Notes under the pieces: model-generated
Told to the model about the DNA's origin: nothing
What the model saw: the letters and a program-made list of their open reading frames with translations, nothing else
Databases searched by the model: none
Made by a program: the position numbers and the translations under genes
From: Schizochytrium sp. TIO01
Lineage: Eukaryota > Sar > Bigyra > Thraustochytrida > Thraustochytriidae
Assembly: GCA_004764695.1 (NCBI GenBank)
Contig: SMSO01000025.1
Coordinates: forward strand, 667,102-731,101
Direction: 5' to 3'
DNA length: 64,000 nucleotides
Shown: positions 1 through 13,700 of the stretch, in pieces
Layout of the letters: each line of letters opens with the position of its first letter
Numbering within the stretch: position 1 is the stretch's first letter

Positions 1-1600
1 GACTGATAGTCATTTGTTACAACTTCGTAAGTCTTGGTATCGCAATTTGAACCACCATATCCAACAAAGCATGCACATGTTCCTGTTGACGCATCACACG
101 AGCCTCGACCAGAACACTGCCGAAACTCTTTCAAATAGGTGTTTGTGTCGATGGCGAGGACACACGTTGGCGTTGTTCCACTGGAAATGCCGCTGGTGAT
201 ACAAGTGAATTCGTCAACATCCGGATTACCTGCATGCCAGAAAAGGTTGTTAAAATTACCAGATTCCCATGCAGTAAAAGTGATTGTATACTCAGCACCG
301 GAATTTGCATCTACAGAGCCCTGAGTGACAGTAACTGATCCAATTGAGGGATGCGCTTCGAGAGCTGTTTTCATGGAAGCTGCATCTAGAGCTGATGCAT
401 CAGCATCAAATGTAATTGAGTCACCCATAAATCGCAGTTCAAATTCGCCTGCTAGCGTCCCTGACGATGCTCCTGTTGTTAAAGTTATAGTGTAGTCGCG
501 TTGATACTCATCTACAATGGTAGCTGTTGCTGATGTATAGCTAGATCCTCCGTTGGTAATAGTAATTGATGCAATTGCTCCGTTCGAATCGACTACAGGA
601 GTGGCGGTGGCACCTGATCCATCACCGGTGATTGTAATCACGGGATTGTTGTAAGCCTCTCCTCCTGTTGTTACAGCTATTGCCGTAATTACGCCGCTGG
701 AAAGAGTTACCGCACCTAGCTCAGCATCAAATCCTGGTACAGTGTCTGGGTCATCACCCATTGGGCATACAGCGTATTCACAGTTAGGCCCAGTAAAGCC
801 ACGATCACAGTTGCATACATAGTTCTTGCTACTCTCCCAGTTTGTATAAGCGGTTCCCACACCATCCTGATCACTATCTGATCCATACTCAAGGGCAATT
901 TCTGCAATGCTTAAGCAACGTCCCTTACCGCTGCAATCATTATTACAGCGAACACGCTGACACGCATCTCCTGTGAATCCAGTGAAACAATCACATTCAC
1001 CCCGTTCTCGATCACATGTACCAGCGTTAGAACATTCAGCACTACCCACGTGTGCTGTCAAAGCGTCGTAAGGCTTTCCGCTCCACCTGGGGCCAGTGGG
1101 ACATGATCCTGTGTCAATGAGGTAAAAAAAAAAATCATAAATAAGATGGAACGTTAGGTTTTGGTGTTTACAGATGCAATTTTGCCCAGAATGACAATTC
1201 GTGGCATCCTTCAAAAAGGAGCGATTCTGCATTTATCTCTTTCGTGTGATTAGAAAACCTCCTTTCTCTTGATATATGGGCTAGTAGATTTCTTAAGCTA
1301 ACGCAACTTACGTAATGAACAGTCCGGGGCGCCGTCCCAGCCAGTAAAGCAGGTACACGTATCATCTGGGTTACAAGTACCCCGTTTATTACAGTTATTT
1401 GGACAATGGGCTTCTGCACTTCGAAGGCCCAGCACAATGATTATGAATAGGACAAGGTCCCTACATGTCCCGCGTTTCCTCGAAGGTTTGGAAGGCCTTA
1501 TTTTCAAGGGCTTTAAGGAGCTGAAATGCAAGGTTGAAGGATCCTTGATGAGACCCTGCCCTTGCCGATGTGGCTCCTTTGAGAAGGGTCCCGCTGCCAT
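1..1600 (-). CDS. Secreted EGF-repeat protein, two exons, partial at window start
   Basis: Exon 1 covers 1312-1600 and exon 2 covers 1-1108. The donor CGTAAG and the acceptor ACACAG join in frame (phase 1) and give a continuous reading frame to the window edge, so the C-terminus lies outside. The ATG at 1598-1600 is the only in-frame Met. It gives a basic N-terminus of about 45 residues, then a hydrophobic stretch (LVLFIIIVLGL) that looks like a signal peptide or anchor ending at SAEA. EGF-like modules follow at residues about 66-92, 117-142 and 145-195. Next comes a CPMGDDP motif and a region of about 230 residues rich in Thr, Ser and Gly, then another EGF module (CSGRGSCDASTGTCACF). Cysteine spacing and the secretion signal indicate an extracellular or cell-surface protein. 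I associate this EGF-plus-CPxGDDP layout with stramenopile and algal proteins of unknown role. No binding partner can be inferred. Confidence 0.85.
1109..1311 (-). other. Intron of the EGF-repeat gene (203 nt)
   Basis: On the minus strand the intron starts GTAAGTTG and ends TTGACACAG after a pyrimidine-rich tract (poly-T near 1123-1133). Removing it joins C at 1312 to GA at 1108-1107 as an Arg codon, and the cysteine pattern continues without a break. Confidence 0.85.
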
Positions 1601-4600
1601 CGCAGGGGGCTACAGGTAGTAGATGTAGATCTTTCACTCGTGTACTACCTTGCTTTTCGTCGCACCCTCAAAACTGGATTATAAGCTAAACCTCAAATAA
1701 GACAAGACTGCTACGACACACAAATCCGGGAGGGCCCGAGCGCGGCTACAGAGGTCTTGCACGCGCCTCGCAGTATCAAAGTTCTCAAGGCTCACAGTTC
1801 TCCCTTGTTGAGACCTTTAAAGAAATGCAAAGGCAGCTTAGATCGTTTCGCGCTAAAACAAAGGCTCTCAAAGTCAACTGGCCCTTTGGCCCAATCTATC
1901 CAAACACCACGGCGAGTGACAGTGACTTTGCCAGCCAATATCACCCGAGCACTGGTGGGGAAAGTACCTCCTTCGATACTTAATTGAGTTCACCTTCCTC
2001 CAAAAAAAAGCACTGAGCACGCTTCGTGACTTAGCGATGCCAAGCTCACCGTTCAATTAATTCCTCGCTCACCTTGCACCTGCACAACCCAATTTCTGGG
2101 ACCCTGATCAACGGTCAGACGATTCCCCGTATTCCCGTACTATTTGGGGCAATTCCTATAGGGTTCCTAATATGTTCTGCTATTAGTGTATCTAACGGTG
2201 ACTTTTCGTGGATAACAAATTGCAATGGATTGTAATTTCACTTTGTACCGAAGATGCGGTGCTAGCAGCTCTTCGTGTCTGATATCAAATATGTTTGCTA
2301 CTATGTGGCTCGATGTAATAAGCTTTCCCTCACCACCGCTCTCAAGGTGCAGGCCTGCTCTCATGATGATACCTACTACAATAGAAATTTGAGCGCACAA
2401 TGCGAGAACAGGTTTGCATCATGTCGATCAGTTTGCGTAACATCTCCAGGTTCATTAAGAACAGTTAGTAATAGTAGGTACCTGCCTACTAACTGGTGTA
2501 CCTGACTTCATCAAGCTATCTTTACTTCAATTTTTCAAGTTGAAATTGAAGAAGTGGGGGCTCTCTCATTAATTTTATTACTCCTCTACGAGGGGATTAC
2601 TCAAGTAGAAATGTTAGACAGACCATTGAAAATCAGATAGCCTATTTAAACAGTATCCTACCATAGTACCTTGACCTAAGTTTTTTCACTAAGGAATAGG
2701 ATTTATATCCTCTGGCTTGTGGGAGTGATGAAACAGCTAAGCACATTTGGTTCAAGTTATGAGCAATTGATTTGGCTTGAATTTTCGCGCAAGCTAGTTT
2801 TAAATTTCAAACCGCTCAAAATGTCAGCTCTACCTTTCCTAAGTACTATCCTATCAGGGGCCTTCAAGTACATTGACTAGTGGTGTTTGCTAGTACTGCG
2901 TCCAAATCATCGTCGTATGGATTGATATCTCATGCAGTAACTCTGATTAGCCAGAGCTAGCTTATGAAGGAGCATTCACTAGGATCGCTTTCCATAAATA
3001 TGTCATCCTGTATCTACTGGTGTATTAATTCTATTCGTGCACATGATAATAAATCTGAACCTTGCAAGTCATGTTTGGTGTTTGAGTTTAAAAAACAAAA
3101 TTATGTGCAAAAAATGATGTACCGCCAGTTTCTGATAAATGTTGATATCGTATATTTGCAAAAAGGTTGATAAAGTTCCACGAAGGCTAACACTAAAACA
3201 TACTTCGTTGAGACCCGTACCTTCTTGTATGCGAAGAATAATTATCACAAGGTAGTTTGCAAATTACGAACAATCCCTTAGGGATAATCTTCAGCCCAAA
3301 GTATGAGAATTTAGCTTTATTACTTTTGTAGAGCAATGGATCTGCTTCTACTTGGACCTTGGAGTGCATAATTTTATTTAGTCGAATGTTCCTCTAGCCT
3401 GGTCAATATTTTGCATTCGAAGCAGGCTCAGGACATTTTCAATACAGTTTGTGTAAGATATTCAACAAAACATGCTGATGTAGGAAATTAGATGTTGTAA
3501 GGGCTGAAACCACTACGACCAAAAGGATAACAATTGTACCTCCGATTTGATGTGGTTTGGTAAAAATTTTCAAGTAGTGTGATTGGCTTTATATTCGCTG
3601 GAATTTTCTTACTAGACATCCACACTGTTGACGATGCTAAAATAAATAAGAACAGAGACATATTTCCTACAAGCTGTATCTCATTCTCTCATGTAAAGAC
3701 TATGTATGCAAAGACCTAAATAGTGATTAATAGTAGACTACATGACTTGCAAGCAATTGCCCAAAGTGAACGTCTTAACCATGAATAATGGTTTTTGTAA
3801 AGTTCACCAACAAGATTTATATTCCAAGTCTACTACAGCATGACTCTTTGAGTGTGTCTCATTCTGCCATGAGGAATACCTGATACCGTGGTACTCTGTG
3901 ATGCGGTTTAGCTTGCTATGTGAATTTTGAAATATGAAGTGGTGTCTGTCCAAAAATGTGTACTACTATCTTCCAGATAAGCTTGGCAAAAGCTTGAATT
4001 AGGACTGCATCTTTACCTGCAGACTGTCTTGATTGGAACTAGATGAGCTATAATGTATTTGAAGTTACACAGTTTGAATGTTTTACAACTGCAATGCAGA
4101 CTAGTTAGGATTACTTGAGCAAAGAGAGTTGTTTGTGGTGTTAAAGCAGTATGTAAACTATCACCATATCATTTGACATTGAATCCATCACACTCTCACT
4201 AGCGAGATGTTATTTTACTGGCAGCCCTTCAACTAGGTAAACCTCAAGCCACAAGCCACCACATCCATCCTGCTTCTAGCTACTAGGTAGCAATGAGCTA
4301 GGGTGATACCTGACTGGTAGCAGACTCTATTCCTTGGTGCATGTTTGCGATGTTGCCGCAACATCGGTCACACACGATGAAAAGTCCGCAGGTCGGTTAG
4401 AAAGTGGAATTTTCAGCGAGATAAACTCAAGACATAGTTCATGGGTTTGCATAATCATAAATTATATGATGCGAGTGAGCCATGCAGGACTCGAACAATA
4501 TCCATTGCCTACTTGAAGTCTGGTGTGTACTTTTTAGTCTAATACTATGGAAAGCATCCCATGTGTATAATTCAGTGAAGCTTTTGTATCGCGCGAACAC

Positions 4601-5497
4601 AAGTCGCGATCAATTACCCAGGGACTCGGAGGCTTCTTTTATCCTCCATCAATTATCATCGCCCAGCAAACTTGCTCACGAGTCACGACCAAGGTGTGTT
4701 TGATTCCTTGATTCACTCTGAGATGGGTGTACCTATGTTGTCAATTTGTACGCACTATCAGCAAGCAAGCCAGGTGCACGCCCAGACGAGCCACGTCGCG
4801 AATGAAAGTCAAGCAATGCCAGGTAGTTTGACTACTTGATTACCTGCATTGCTAGGCAGGTCTTCTTCTTCTTGATGATGATTTCCTGCCACGTATACGC
4901 ACGCAAACGATGATAGTCCACCAAAAGAATCTTTGCATTTCTGATGCTTCTTCGCATGTCTCAGCATGTGTCGGCAAGCTAAAACCTGGTAGCATCTGTA
5001 CCTATGAAAATGTTAGAACTTAGAGAACCTCCAAATGTTAGTGTTTATTTTATTTAGGAATGATATGTTGTAGGGGCTTTGATAAGAGAAGTAAGAGAAG
5101 TGGACGTTAGGTAAGAAAGTGGCATGGCCAAGGAACCGCGAAGCTCTAATCACTTCAAGTGAAGCATGCATACAATACAAGCCAGCAAAGCACTTTAGCT
5201 AGGGATTTGGCGTCCCGGCAAGTGCCTTTCAGGCGCTTCCCCGTGGGCAAACGCATACGCGCAAGTGACAACGTTGAGCGCATCTATGGCTGCGGTTTGT
5301 TCCGGCGGCCGCACTAACCTCACCACTATTGATGCCAGAGTGCCCTCCCGAGCAAAAAGAGAATTTCAAATGCAATTTGATGATTTCTAGCATATCTATC
5401 CGGACACCTCCGCCGTCTACAAAGTCTTCGGAAGGGGGTCAACTTCAAAAGGCCGGGCTTGCAAACCCTTCGGTGTCGTCCTTTCAGGCAATTTTGC
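1601..5497. other. Gene-free stretch upstream of the EGF-repeat gene
   Basis: No reading frame here shows protein-like composition, and none exceeds about 80 codons. The sequence is moderately AT-rich and mostly free of long simple repeats, unlike the stretch beyond 5.9 kb. The part next to 1600 should hold the promoter of the EGF-repeat gene, but I see no recognisable motif. A 19-bp near-palindrome lies at 4348-4366. Confidence 0.6.
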
Positions 5498-5782
5498 CTA
5501 AACTTGAAACCTCAACAAGTTATCAAGACGGATCAAATTCAAGAAAGCTCGAATGATGGGTCGATGCCTTCCGCCAAGCGCCCATTCGCAAAGCCGAGCT
5601 TTTCTCCTGTCAGTGGTGTAAACTGATCGTTTGCCAAGAGGATTGACTTCAAACCATGCAGTGAATGTCGTACCATCCACGACAAGCTTGAAACATCCAC
5701 GGTTTCCAAAAGCCCAAGATGCAGATTCGTAGTCGATCTTAAACTCCACGTCGCTAGAGCAGTTCTTTTGCGCTACCTATTC
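5498..5782 (-). pseudogene. Decayed coding remnant of unknown family
   Basis: On the minus strand a frame runs from about 5782 through a protein-like segment (VEFKIDYESASWAFGNRG, then FKLVVDGTTFTAWFEVNP). Just past LGKRS the composition becomes basic and random in that frame. An overlapping frame then reads sensibly (LTGEKLGFANGRLAEGIDPS) until a stop. This looks like one former coding region broken by a frameshift. A stop codon lies directly upstream, so no intact gene is present. It could also be an exon of an unrecognised spliced gene. I do not recognise the family. Confidence 0.35.
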
Positions 5783-5950
5783 AAAAGCAACATTGAAGTT
5801 TATGTCTTTCAGTCGCATTAACCGTGATTTGGGCCTTCGCCCCACGTCGTCATCGAAAATGCAAAATTTTGCAAATTCTATACGTTAATTACTAAGTGAA
5901 AGTTTCTACGTGGGGTGAACTCTGTGTTTTGTGCTACTACTGCTGACTGT

Positions 5951-6071
5951 GTATGTATGTATGTATGTATGTATGTATGTATGTATGTATGTATGTATGT
6001 ATGTATGTATGTATGTATGTATGTATGTATGTATGTATGTATGTATGTATGTATGTATGTATGTATGTATA
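5951..6071. repeat. (GTAT)n microsatellite, about 30 units
   Basis: An essentially perfect GTAT tract of about 120 bp. It is open in several frames, giving apparent poly-(YIHT) and poly-(VCMY) peptides that are not genes. Confidence 0.95.
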
Positions 6072-6888
6072 GGTTCCTTGGTATTACAGAGACGCTGAGC
6101 AACCTGAACATCAAAGAGTGAGTGCTTCAGCCCATCATTTCGTACCCGCTTTGCAGGCAAATGCGAATTGCAGTTGCCTCCTTGCAGAAAGGCTGTTACG
6201 AGTTCTACTGCCTATCTTCAGAGCGACCAAGCTGACATCATGCTTTCTTCAGAGTCTTGCTTGCTTGCTATAATTGACTTTGTTAGCTAGGTATCTGCGT
6301 TTCGCTCAGAGGCAGCTGGAGCGAGAGGTTTCGTCGGACCGATTGAGTTCTATTCGTCATTTCTAAACCCACTCGCCTCTCGCGCAAATGAAAGGAAGCC
6401 CAAGACAGCTAGCTAACTAGCTTCGCTCACCTGAGAAGCCTGCCGCCTGGAGAGCCCTCTCTTCAAAGTACTCACGGAAGCTGTCCACACTGGTCTCATG
6501 CATGCCCTTTACTTCAAAGGAAGATTAGCTAGCGAAGCTGGTAGATACTACCTACTCTCAGTACCTACCTATAGATATTTGAGATAAAAAGAGTAGTAAC
6601 CAAAATCCATAGCTTTAAAGGTATTTTTTCTTTCTTTGGATATGACGAACTTGAAAAGCCTTGAACATTTGAGATGTAATTCTACTACTTAAAAATTCCT
6701 ATACTAATATTAAAAGTCAAAACAATAAACAAATAAACAAATAGAGAATCAAATATTCATCGTAGTTAAAACAATAAATTAAAAAAAAAAACCACAAAAA
6801 ACCACAAACGATAAACAGGTAAAAAACGAAAGCGCACGACGTCGTTGGTCACTGTCTTTTTCCAGTACTTTTGCTTGCAGATGCAAGA

Positions 6889-6917
6889 CTACCTACCTAC
6901 CTACCTACCTACCTACT
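6889..6917. repeat. (CTAC)n microsatellite
   Basis: About seven CTAC units. The motif is the complement of the GTAG repeat found at 14513 and, in short form, at many intergenic places in the window. Confidence 0.9.
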
Positions 6918-7325
6918 CCTCATCTAGTTAAATCCACCCCACCTTCGTACCAATTCTAACTAGAGCACTAGCTGCCGAAGCAAGCCAATGCAGACCAAAG
7001 CAAAATAAAAAAAAAGACCTCCTGTGCTCCTGCCATAGTGAAACGATCCTTAGCATACGTGCCTGCTTACTAGCTAGAGCTACACTGCAATAGAAGCCGC
7101 CGTTCCACTTGTTCTGTTCTTCTGCCTGTTCCGCCTCCTCCGTTCCATTCGTTCTGTTCTCCCAGTTCACTGCTCCTTGCCGCGAATATCCATTGTGCCT
7201 TGGCGATTTCGCAGTTCGTTCACGCTGGCCTCTCGGCCGTTGCGGCACGGGGCCCAGGGCTCAGCAGCAGAGCAGAGCAGTGGGGCTGCGGCTCCGAAGC
7301 ACGCGTCACGGATCGACGCGAACCA

Positions 7326-7381
7326 CGAGTGAGTGAGTGAGTGAGTGAGTGGGTCAGCCAGCCAGCGAGCGAGCGAGCGAG
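7326..7381. repeat. (GAGT)n and (GCGA)n adjacent short arrays
   Basis: Five to six GAGT units are followed within 20 bp by GCGA/GCCA units. A CTGA array lies at 7457-7474 and an AGAT array at 7500-7523, so four different tetranucleotide arrays sit within 200 bp. Confidence 0.8.
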
Positions 7382-7726
7382 TGCGAATCGATCGTGACGG
7401 CCGCTGGTTCTTAAGGTAGGCACGCAGGTAGGTAGTTAAGGAGGAGGGGCAGCGTCTGACTGACTGACTGACTGAAGCTGTCTGTCCCCAGAGGGGTCTA
7501 GATAGTAGATAGATAGATAGATACATACAGACCCTTCCGCTTCTTTCCATGCTACTGGTTTATGTACAGAGAATTGAAGGCTTCTTTCTATTTTCTATTT
7601 TCTATTTTCTGTTTTACAATTAAAATGAAAAGAGAAGAAAGAACCAGAGGAAGTTAATGAAAGTAGAAGAAAGAGAACCGCGAGGAATCAGTCAATGCAG
7701 AAAGAAACGAAAAAAGTGACTGGGAA

Positions 7727-7765
7727 AGAAGAAGAAGAAGAAGAAGAAGAAGAAGAAGAAGAAGA
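7727..7765. repeat. (GAA)n microsatellite
   Basis: About 13 GAA units, encoding poly-Glu in one frame inside a short and otherwise non-protein-like reading frame. Confidence 0.9.
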
Positions 7766-10700
7766 TGTTCTGTTGTGTCGTGGTGAAAGTTTGGAAAGAG
7801 AGTCACGGCGAGTCAGCTCAGCTCAGAAACGACATCATAGCAGGCGTGCACTGGGAGTGTGTGGAAACATCGGGCGCTCAAGGCATCCGAGGCCACGCGA
7901 GCTAGCAGGAACAGTCGATTAGATGCAGCCCAAAGCCTCACATCGCGGATTACACTGCCTGCCTCACCACCAAAGACTTTGAAGTTGTAGCAGAGCACTC
8001 ATCGTAAGCAGGTGGCTGGCTTACTACTTAGAAGGAAGCCGCAACGAAAGAAGCGAAAGTCAGTTGAGCAAGCGAGTTGAAGAGGCAAGCTAGCTAACAG
8101 GCCGAGGGTATGTATGTGTCTATCATATTCTGCATTTTCCCTTAGTTTCGGCGTTGCCGCTGACTCACGAAGTGCGATATATTTCAGCGTCTGGCTGATT
8201 GCAGACCATGCAGAGGTCGGCTTGCTCTGGAAAGGTAGAGATCTATCATCGGTTTGATTGCTTAGTTTGGATATAAGCAACGGATGATAGACATATATTC
8301 ATACAACAAACAGTAGGTGCAGTTTTTAAAGAACTTCTACCAAAGCCGTTTTTATCACAGGTCTTCGCAGGGTCCTGGCGATTCTCAAGATCTTTAATGT
8401 CTCAGTATAATTTTAATCCGAACGGTTTTAGAGCAATCCATGGTTCCGAGACTCAACTGAGCAGGATTCGCTTCTTGCGTGCCATGGATGATACGTGATG
8501 GTGGAACTCGGAGTGTTTGAGCATTTTATCGACGAAGCTAGCCCACTTGACGGAGTTCTGCAACTCGCCATTTAAAAGTTTGTCGTACGGCCTCAAGATA
8601 GGTAGGTTACCTAGGATATAAGGTTACCCCTCAAAGTGTTGAATTCCTAGTCTCATGAGAATTTGCATATAAAATTAATGCACGCTGGCATCGAGCGACC
8701 ATTGCGCGATCCTTTTTCTCAGTCCCAGCTAGTTCTGCTTTCTCAAAGATGGATTGTAGCAGTACCTAGTTCAAACTATACCTACTACATGATAGTCACA
8801 GAAAATATCAATGCACAAACTTGCTTACCTCTCCTATCTATCAGAAATGGTGCTGCTAAAGAACCACGAACCTCAAAGAGTATCGTTTACCTTTCCAATC
8901 CGGGATCTAGATCTATGCATCAATCGTAGCGAGGATGGATGAATGTCTAACACTTAGAGCAAAGCGGTTTTAGTTATTTGAAGAATTCTACTAATGACCA
9001 ATTAAGTACGACTCTGCCTCCTGTGGGATATCACAGACGCAATGCTTTAGAAAGCGGAGATAATTTCTTCACGCTTTACGAAAAGTGGCGAACTGACTCA
9101 GAACAATCGTTCTCCACTCAATACAGGAACAAGTCGATGTTGAATTTTGTCTTCTTGTAGTGTCATTGTGGCATTTTGATGTGGCTTTCGCGTCTTGAAG
9201 AAGATTACAAGCTCGCATGCAAGTCCAAGCTAAATTTCTGAATCACGATTTTAAAGTTGATGTTGCCGATGTATTTAAGTTTGTACTGCAGGTATTGCTA
9301 TGTCTTCAGATACGTTTATGCGATGATTGCTGGACCTGGAACATCGGTCTTTCACATCGTATCGAATGAAGACGCAGAAAATGGTACCCATAATGATCTT
9401 GTCAAGTTTTGTATTCTTAATCACGTCAAAAAGGTATTTCAATTTGCAATGCATCGCGAGCTATGGCTACTGCTCTAAATTTTACTTGTTGATATTTTGA
9501 CCCTAACCGACAGCAGCATCTGTACCTTATGCACGTATGTATTGGCAACGAGGGCTTTGGTTTATAACCCGCGTTTTCACTCAAGTATGAACCGTATTTC
9601 CAGTATATATTTATTATTATTATTTCATAATAGTGCCCACCAGTACTTAAACAGGTAGGTTCTATCATATTAGAACAAATCCAATCAAATAGTAAGATTT
9701 TAAAGTTTTATTAATAAAAATATTTTATAAAAAACAAAAGAGAAAATCTAACATAAAATTTCTAATCTTTAGGCTGATTATCCTTAATAGTACTACTAGT
9801 TACCCTTGGCACTCAATAATAATAGAAAAGTAAGGTTCTAGATAGGCAGTAGTAATCTTCCTGCTCTGTTGATGAAGGATTTCCTGAGAGAAGCTTCGCC
9901 ATTCCCCAAGCGATGTTTTCACCTCTTGGGCCTATCCTCCAATGCTCGGTCAACTCAGCGCATAGAGCAGAGTATACTCACGAAAACGAGGGTGCAAGTC
10001 ACTCAAGTCAGCGTTCTCTTCCTATATGGGTGGAAGAAGGTATTTGCCATGCCTATTCTTTGTACGCTCTGCATAACATGCAAGTGAGGCGGTCTAAGAT
10101 GTGTTTCAGCCATGGGAGTGAATAATTCATACCTACCTATCTCTGTACAAAATGAATTTCTTTTTTTATTAGTTTTAAACTCAGACTTCTTCTTACACCT
10201 TGAAGAAAGCGACTCCAAGTTCTTGAGCGGATAAGAAAGCTTTTGCTAATTTCAAAGTGCGGCACACTCAATTCTTGTTTTCATAATTTAGACATGGACT
10301 GCTATCATGGTTGGCAATTGTGTGGACACATTGGGATGGCAACCAGAGTCTCATTCACCTTACATGCTCAGTATATCATCATGAATCTTTATTTTGAAGC
10401 TCGCTAGTGAAATTTGACAAATCAAGGTATCCAGATACTAATGCATTGCTCAAAGCCTACCTGAAATGAACATGTGTACGTTAATAAATATTATATCCAC
10501 TAATTCTTCATCATTTATTTTCGAGGTCCAATTCAAGTTCACGAACGCAGTAGATTGAGATCGCAAGTTAATTGGATAAAACTTATATCCCGAGCGCTCA
10601 TCTATTTTCATACCGGCCTAGGTCAAAAATACATACACGCTTCTACATCAAGTCGAATTCTGCTCAACAGGTTGCACCACTATTACCTACAAATAGTGGT

Positions 10701-13700
10701 TAGTTGTAAAGTCATCCTGAGGGGTGAGTGGGTGGGTCTCAATGCGCCTCTACGTTCCCCCTCAAGGGCGATACAAGTATCACCTTAGCGTAGTACTATT
10801 CCCTACTAGCACTATAGTCACATTTGATCGTGCAATACTACCTGTATTGTATGCGCAATGCTCGCGCTATATGAATCACGAAACGACCATGGTCCGCTGC
10901 CTACCAAGCCGGCCTTTCGTGCTAAATCTTCAGCGCGGGCTCGCTTGCTTCAGCGCGTGCTTCTCGTCGCTCATGTCGCGATCATCACGATGATCCTCTT
11001 CTTCTTCATCATTTAGTTTGTTTCTCAGTTTCTCAGTTTCTTAGTCAGTTGATGTAGTTCGTTCTCCATCATCCCAATTTCATGATCTGTCAAACTCAAC
11101 GCCCAGCAGTAGGTAGGTAGGTTTAATCGGCTCAAGCTTGGACTCCGTGCTGCTTCATCTTACGCACGCCGAGAGCTGGTCGCCGACTTCTCTCTCTGAG
11201 GCTCCGGCTTCCTCCTCCGCCACACTCTGCAGACAGACAAGCGAGTCAGCCTCGCCACCATTCCCAGCTTCTTCAGAGTCCGTCTTGAGCAAATTCCCGC
11301 CACCAGCGTCAGCGCTCTCCTCAGCACATCCACGGCACCATTACTCAGCGAAGCACCGCATTGTCGGCATCGCCGCAAACATCGCCTCACTCTATAGAGA
11401 TGCCAGAAACGACACTTTTTGATTAGCGGTAGTAGTTCCATCCTAGTTGTTTCTTTTCTTTCTTGGTTTCCTCCTATCGATTATTAACTTTATAGTGTCT
11501 TTTGATATCTGTTTGTTTATTTGTTTGTTTGTTTGTTTGTTGCCAACTTCCATGGGTTATAACTAAATGGCTGCGTGAGTAAACACATTATGGATGGAGG
11601 AATGAATAAATGGTTGATTCATTTTTAAAGAATGTGAACGGAGGCATCAAGAGTCTGACAAGGATGATAGCGATCGACGGATTCTTGTTCTTCGTGTACT
11701 TCTTGTGCTTCGGGTACTGCGACATATTGAGCAAATTCGAAGACTTAGTAAGTATCTCCAGGAAAGAGATTCTCTTAAGTTAAAAGTATTGCTCTCTTCT
11801 GATTTTATTCTTTTAAAGTTAATAAAATAAAATAAAATATTTATTATTCTTCGTAAATGAGATCTTTGCAGACTGTCAGAAAGATAGCTTGCCTTTGTTT
11901 CTTCAACGTCTTCCCCAGTAGGAACACGAAAAACAGCTTCTGCTCTTGCAAAGTGGCTCCCGGATTGACTCTTGTGAAGTAGCGCGAAGATTTTGCTGTC
12001 GAAGACACCTTTCTGAAAATTTAAGGAGTGGGGTAGATAATATCTATTATTTTTTTTTAATAAAAAGGTTTTATAAAACAAATCGTTTCATAGTAAATTA
12101 AAATAAGAACTTCAAAGTTAAAAACAACATTTTAAAAAATAAACATAAATAAAGCGAGATCTTAGAGAAATTAAATCAGAGGAATAAAAGAGAGAAGGTA
12201 GTTCTAGGCCTATTCTTGCTCCTCTTCAAAATTGGAAGTCCGTTAACAGAGACTCTGGCAAAGGTCTGCGGATGTAGAAGATGAAGAAAATTCTGTTCTA
12301 TACTCTGATTGAGATGCTTATACACACAAAAAAGATCAGCCATACCAACAAGTTAAAGGTCTTGAACATCTAAAACCCGAACAATTAATTTGGCTGCAGC
12401 AGCTTTCCAAAAATACTTTTTCAGATGGAATAACACACCACCCAAAGGTTTGAGCGAATTTGCTAGCTGCTATCGAAGTCCTATTTTTTAGGCTTGACCC
12501 GATGGTATCCTTCCCTGTCTTCTTCCAAAGATTGTCTAAAGCTGGTGCGACGGTGGAATTTATGTCTTTGGTTTGGCATAATCCTCAATTCGTAAAAACT
12601 AAGCGTCATCAGGAGCCACGGCCAAATAGAGTTCTGATCAAGCCACGAATCATGACGCGTATTTAAAGCTTCATATTTGGTCTCTCCCACGCGACGATTA
12701 CCTTGTGCAAGAAAAAGCACCCTCTTCAGCCTTCTTGTACGCCTTTCTTTAAAGTTACTAGGTACTTCTGTAAAACATGCACGTTAAATAAATAAATTCT
12801 AAGCACATACCTACGCTCGTGCGTACGTAGGCACACACCTGGAGTGGGATTGGGGGGGATTGGTAGAATGCTGCTTTGTTATCCCTCCTCGCAGGAGACC
12901 AACTGCATCAACTATTTTGAATTGAAGTAAGTTAAAAGTTTGGCTACAAATATTGTTTTACGATCTGAAACCATACATCTCCTTCTTTTATTCCTGTTTC
13001 TGCTGATAACTACACTTAGACTTGGCCTGGTCATATCGACAATGCTGATGACTGCCTTGATGGCATTAAATTGCATGCTTTGAAATGAGTCTAAAGAGTA
13101 TCCTTCTCTCGCTAAATATATAGCTTTTATGTATGTCAAACTATCATAATCTGTTCGGGTTACGCTTCATCTTTTTAAAGTACCAAGAACCTACCTACCG
13201 TATTGTAGCGATGATGGGGTTTACGTATTTCCTTTTGCCCACCACCATCGCGGAGCCTTGAACAAGACAAGGAGCAAGAACTGGAAATGCAATAGGTAGT
13301 ATTAAATATTAATCCCATGCAGAGCACACATCCGAACCGGCTTACGCATCGTGCAAGAACTTTAACAGGGTGCCTACCATGGTAGGAAATAAAATTCTTC
13401 AGCCTACTAAGCAGTAGCTCCAGTTCCTGGTATTACAGTTCCCTGGTCAGATCTTGAGTTCCGAATCAACTCATCTTGAGGTTCACTTGGAGCATTCGTC
13501 ATTTGGTTCGAGCTCGTTCTATGTTTGCCTGGCAACCTAGAACGTTTGGAACGCCACTTGTGTGATTGAATGACAAGAGGGCTGCCGTTATATCACTTCT
13601 TTATCACTGCTGTAGTCGCTTCATGAATCGCAATCAAACTTATGCAATCAGGGGAGGTACACGTGTACCTACCACCATTTAAGACCTTCGTTTGAGCGTT

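Noticed and set aside
4478-4500. CAGGACTCGAACAATA resembling a minus-strand tRNA T-arm
   Set aside because: The flanking bases do not form the five-pair T stem, and no A-box or acceptor stem is present.
5878-6160. Three overlapping frames encoding poly-(YIHT) or poly-(VCMY)
   Set aside because: They are products of the GTAT microsatellite.
11647-12081. 144-codon minus-strand frame
   Set aside because: The composition follows an AT-rich island and an Arg/Ser low-complexity tract. No motif or start context supports a gene.
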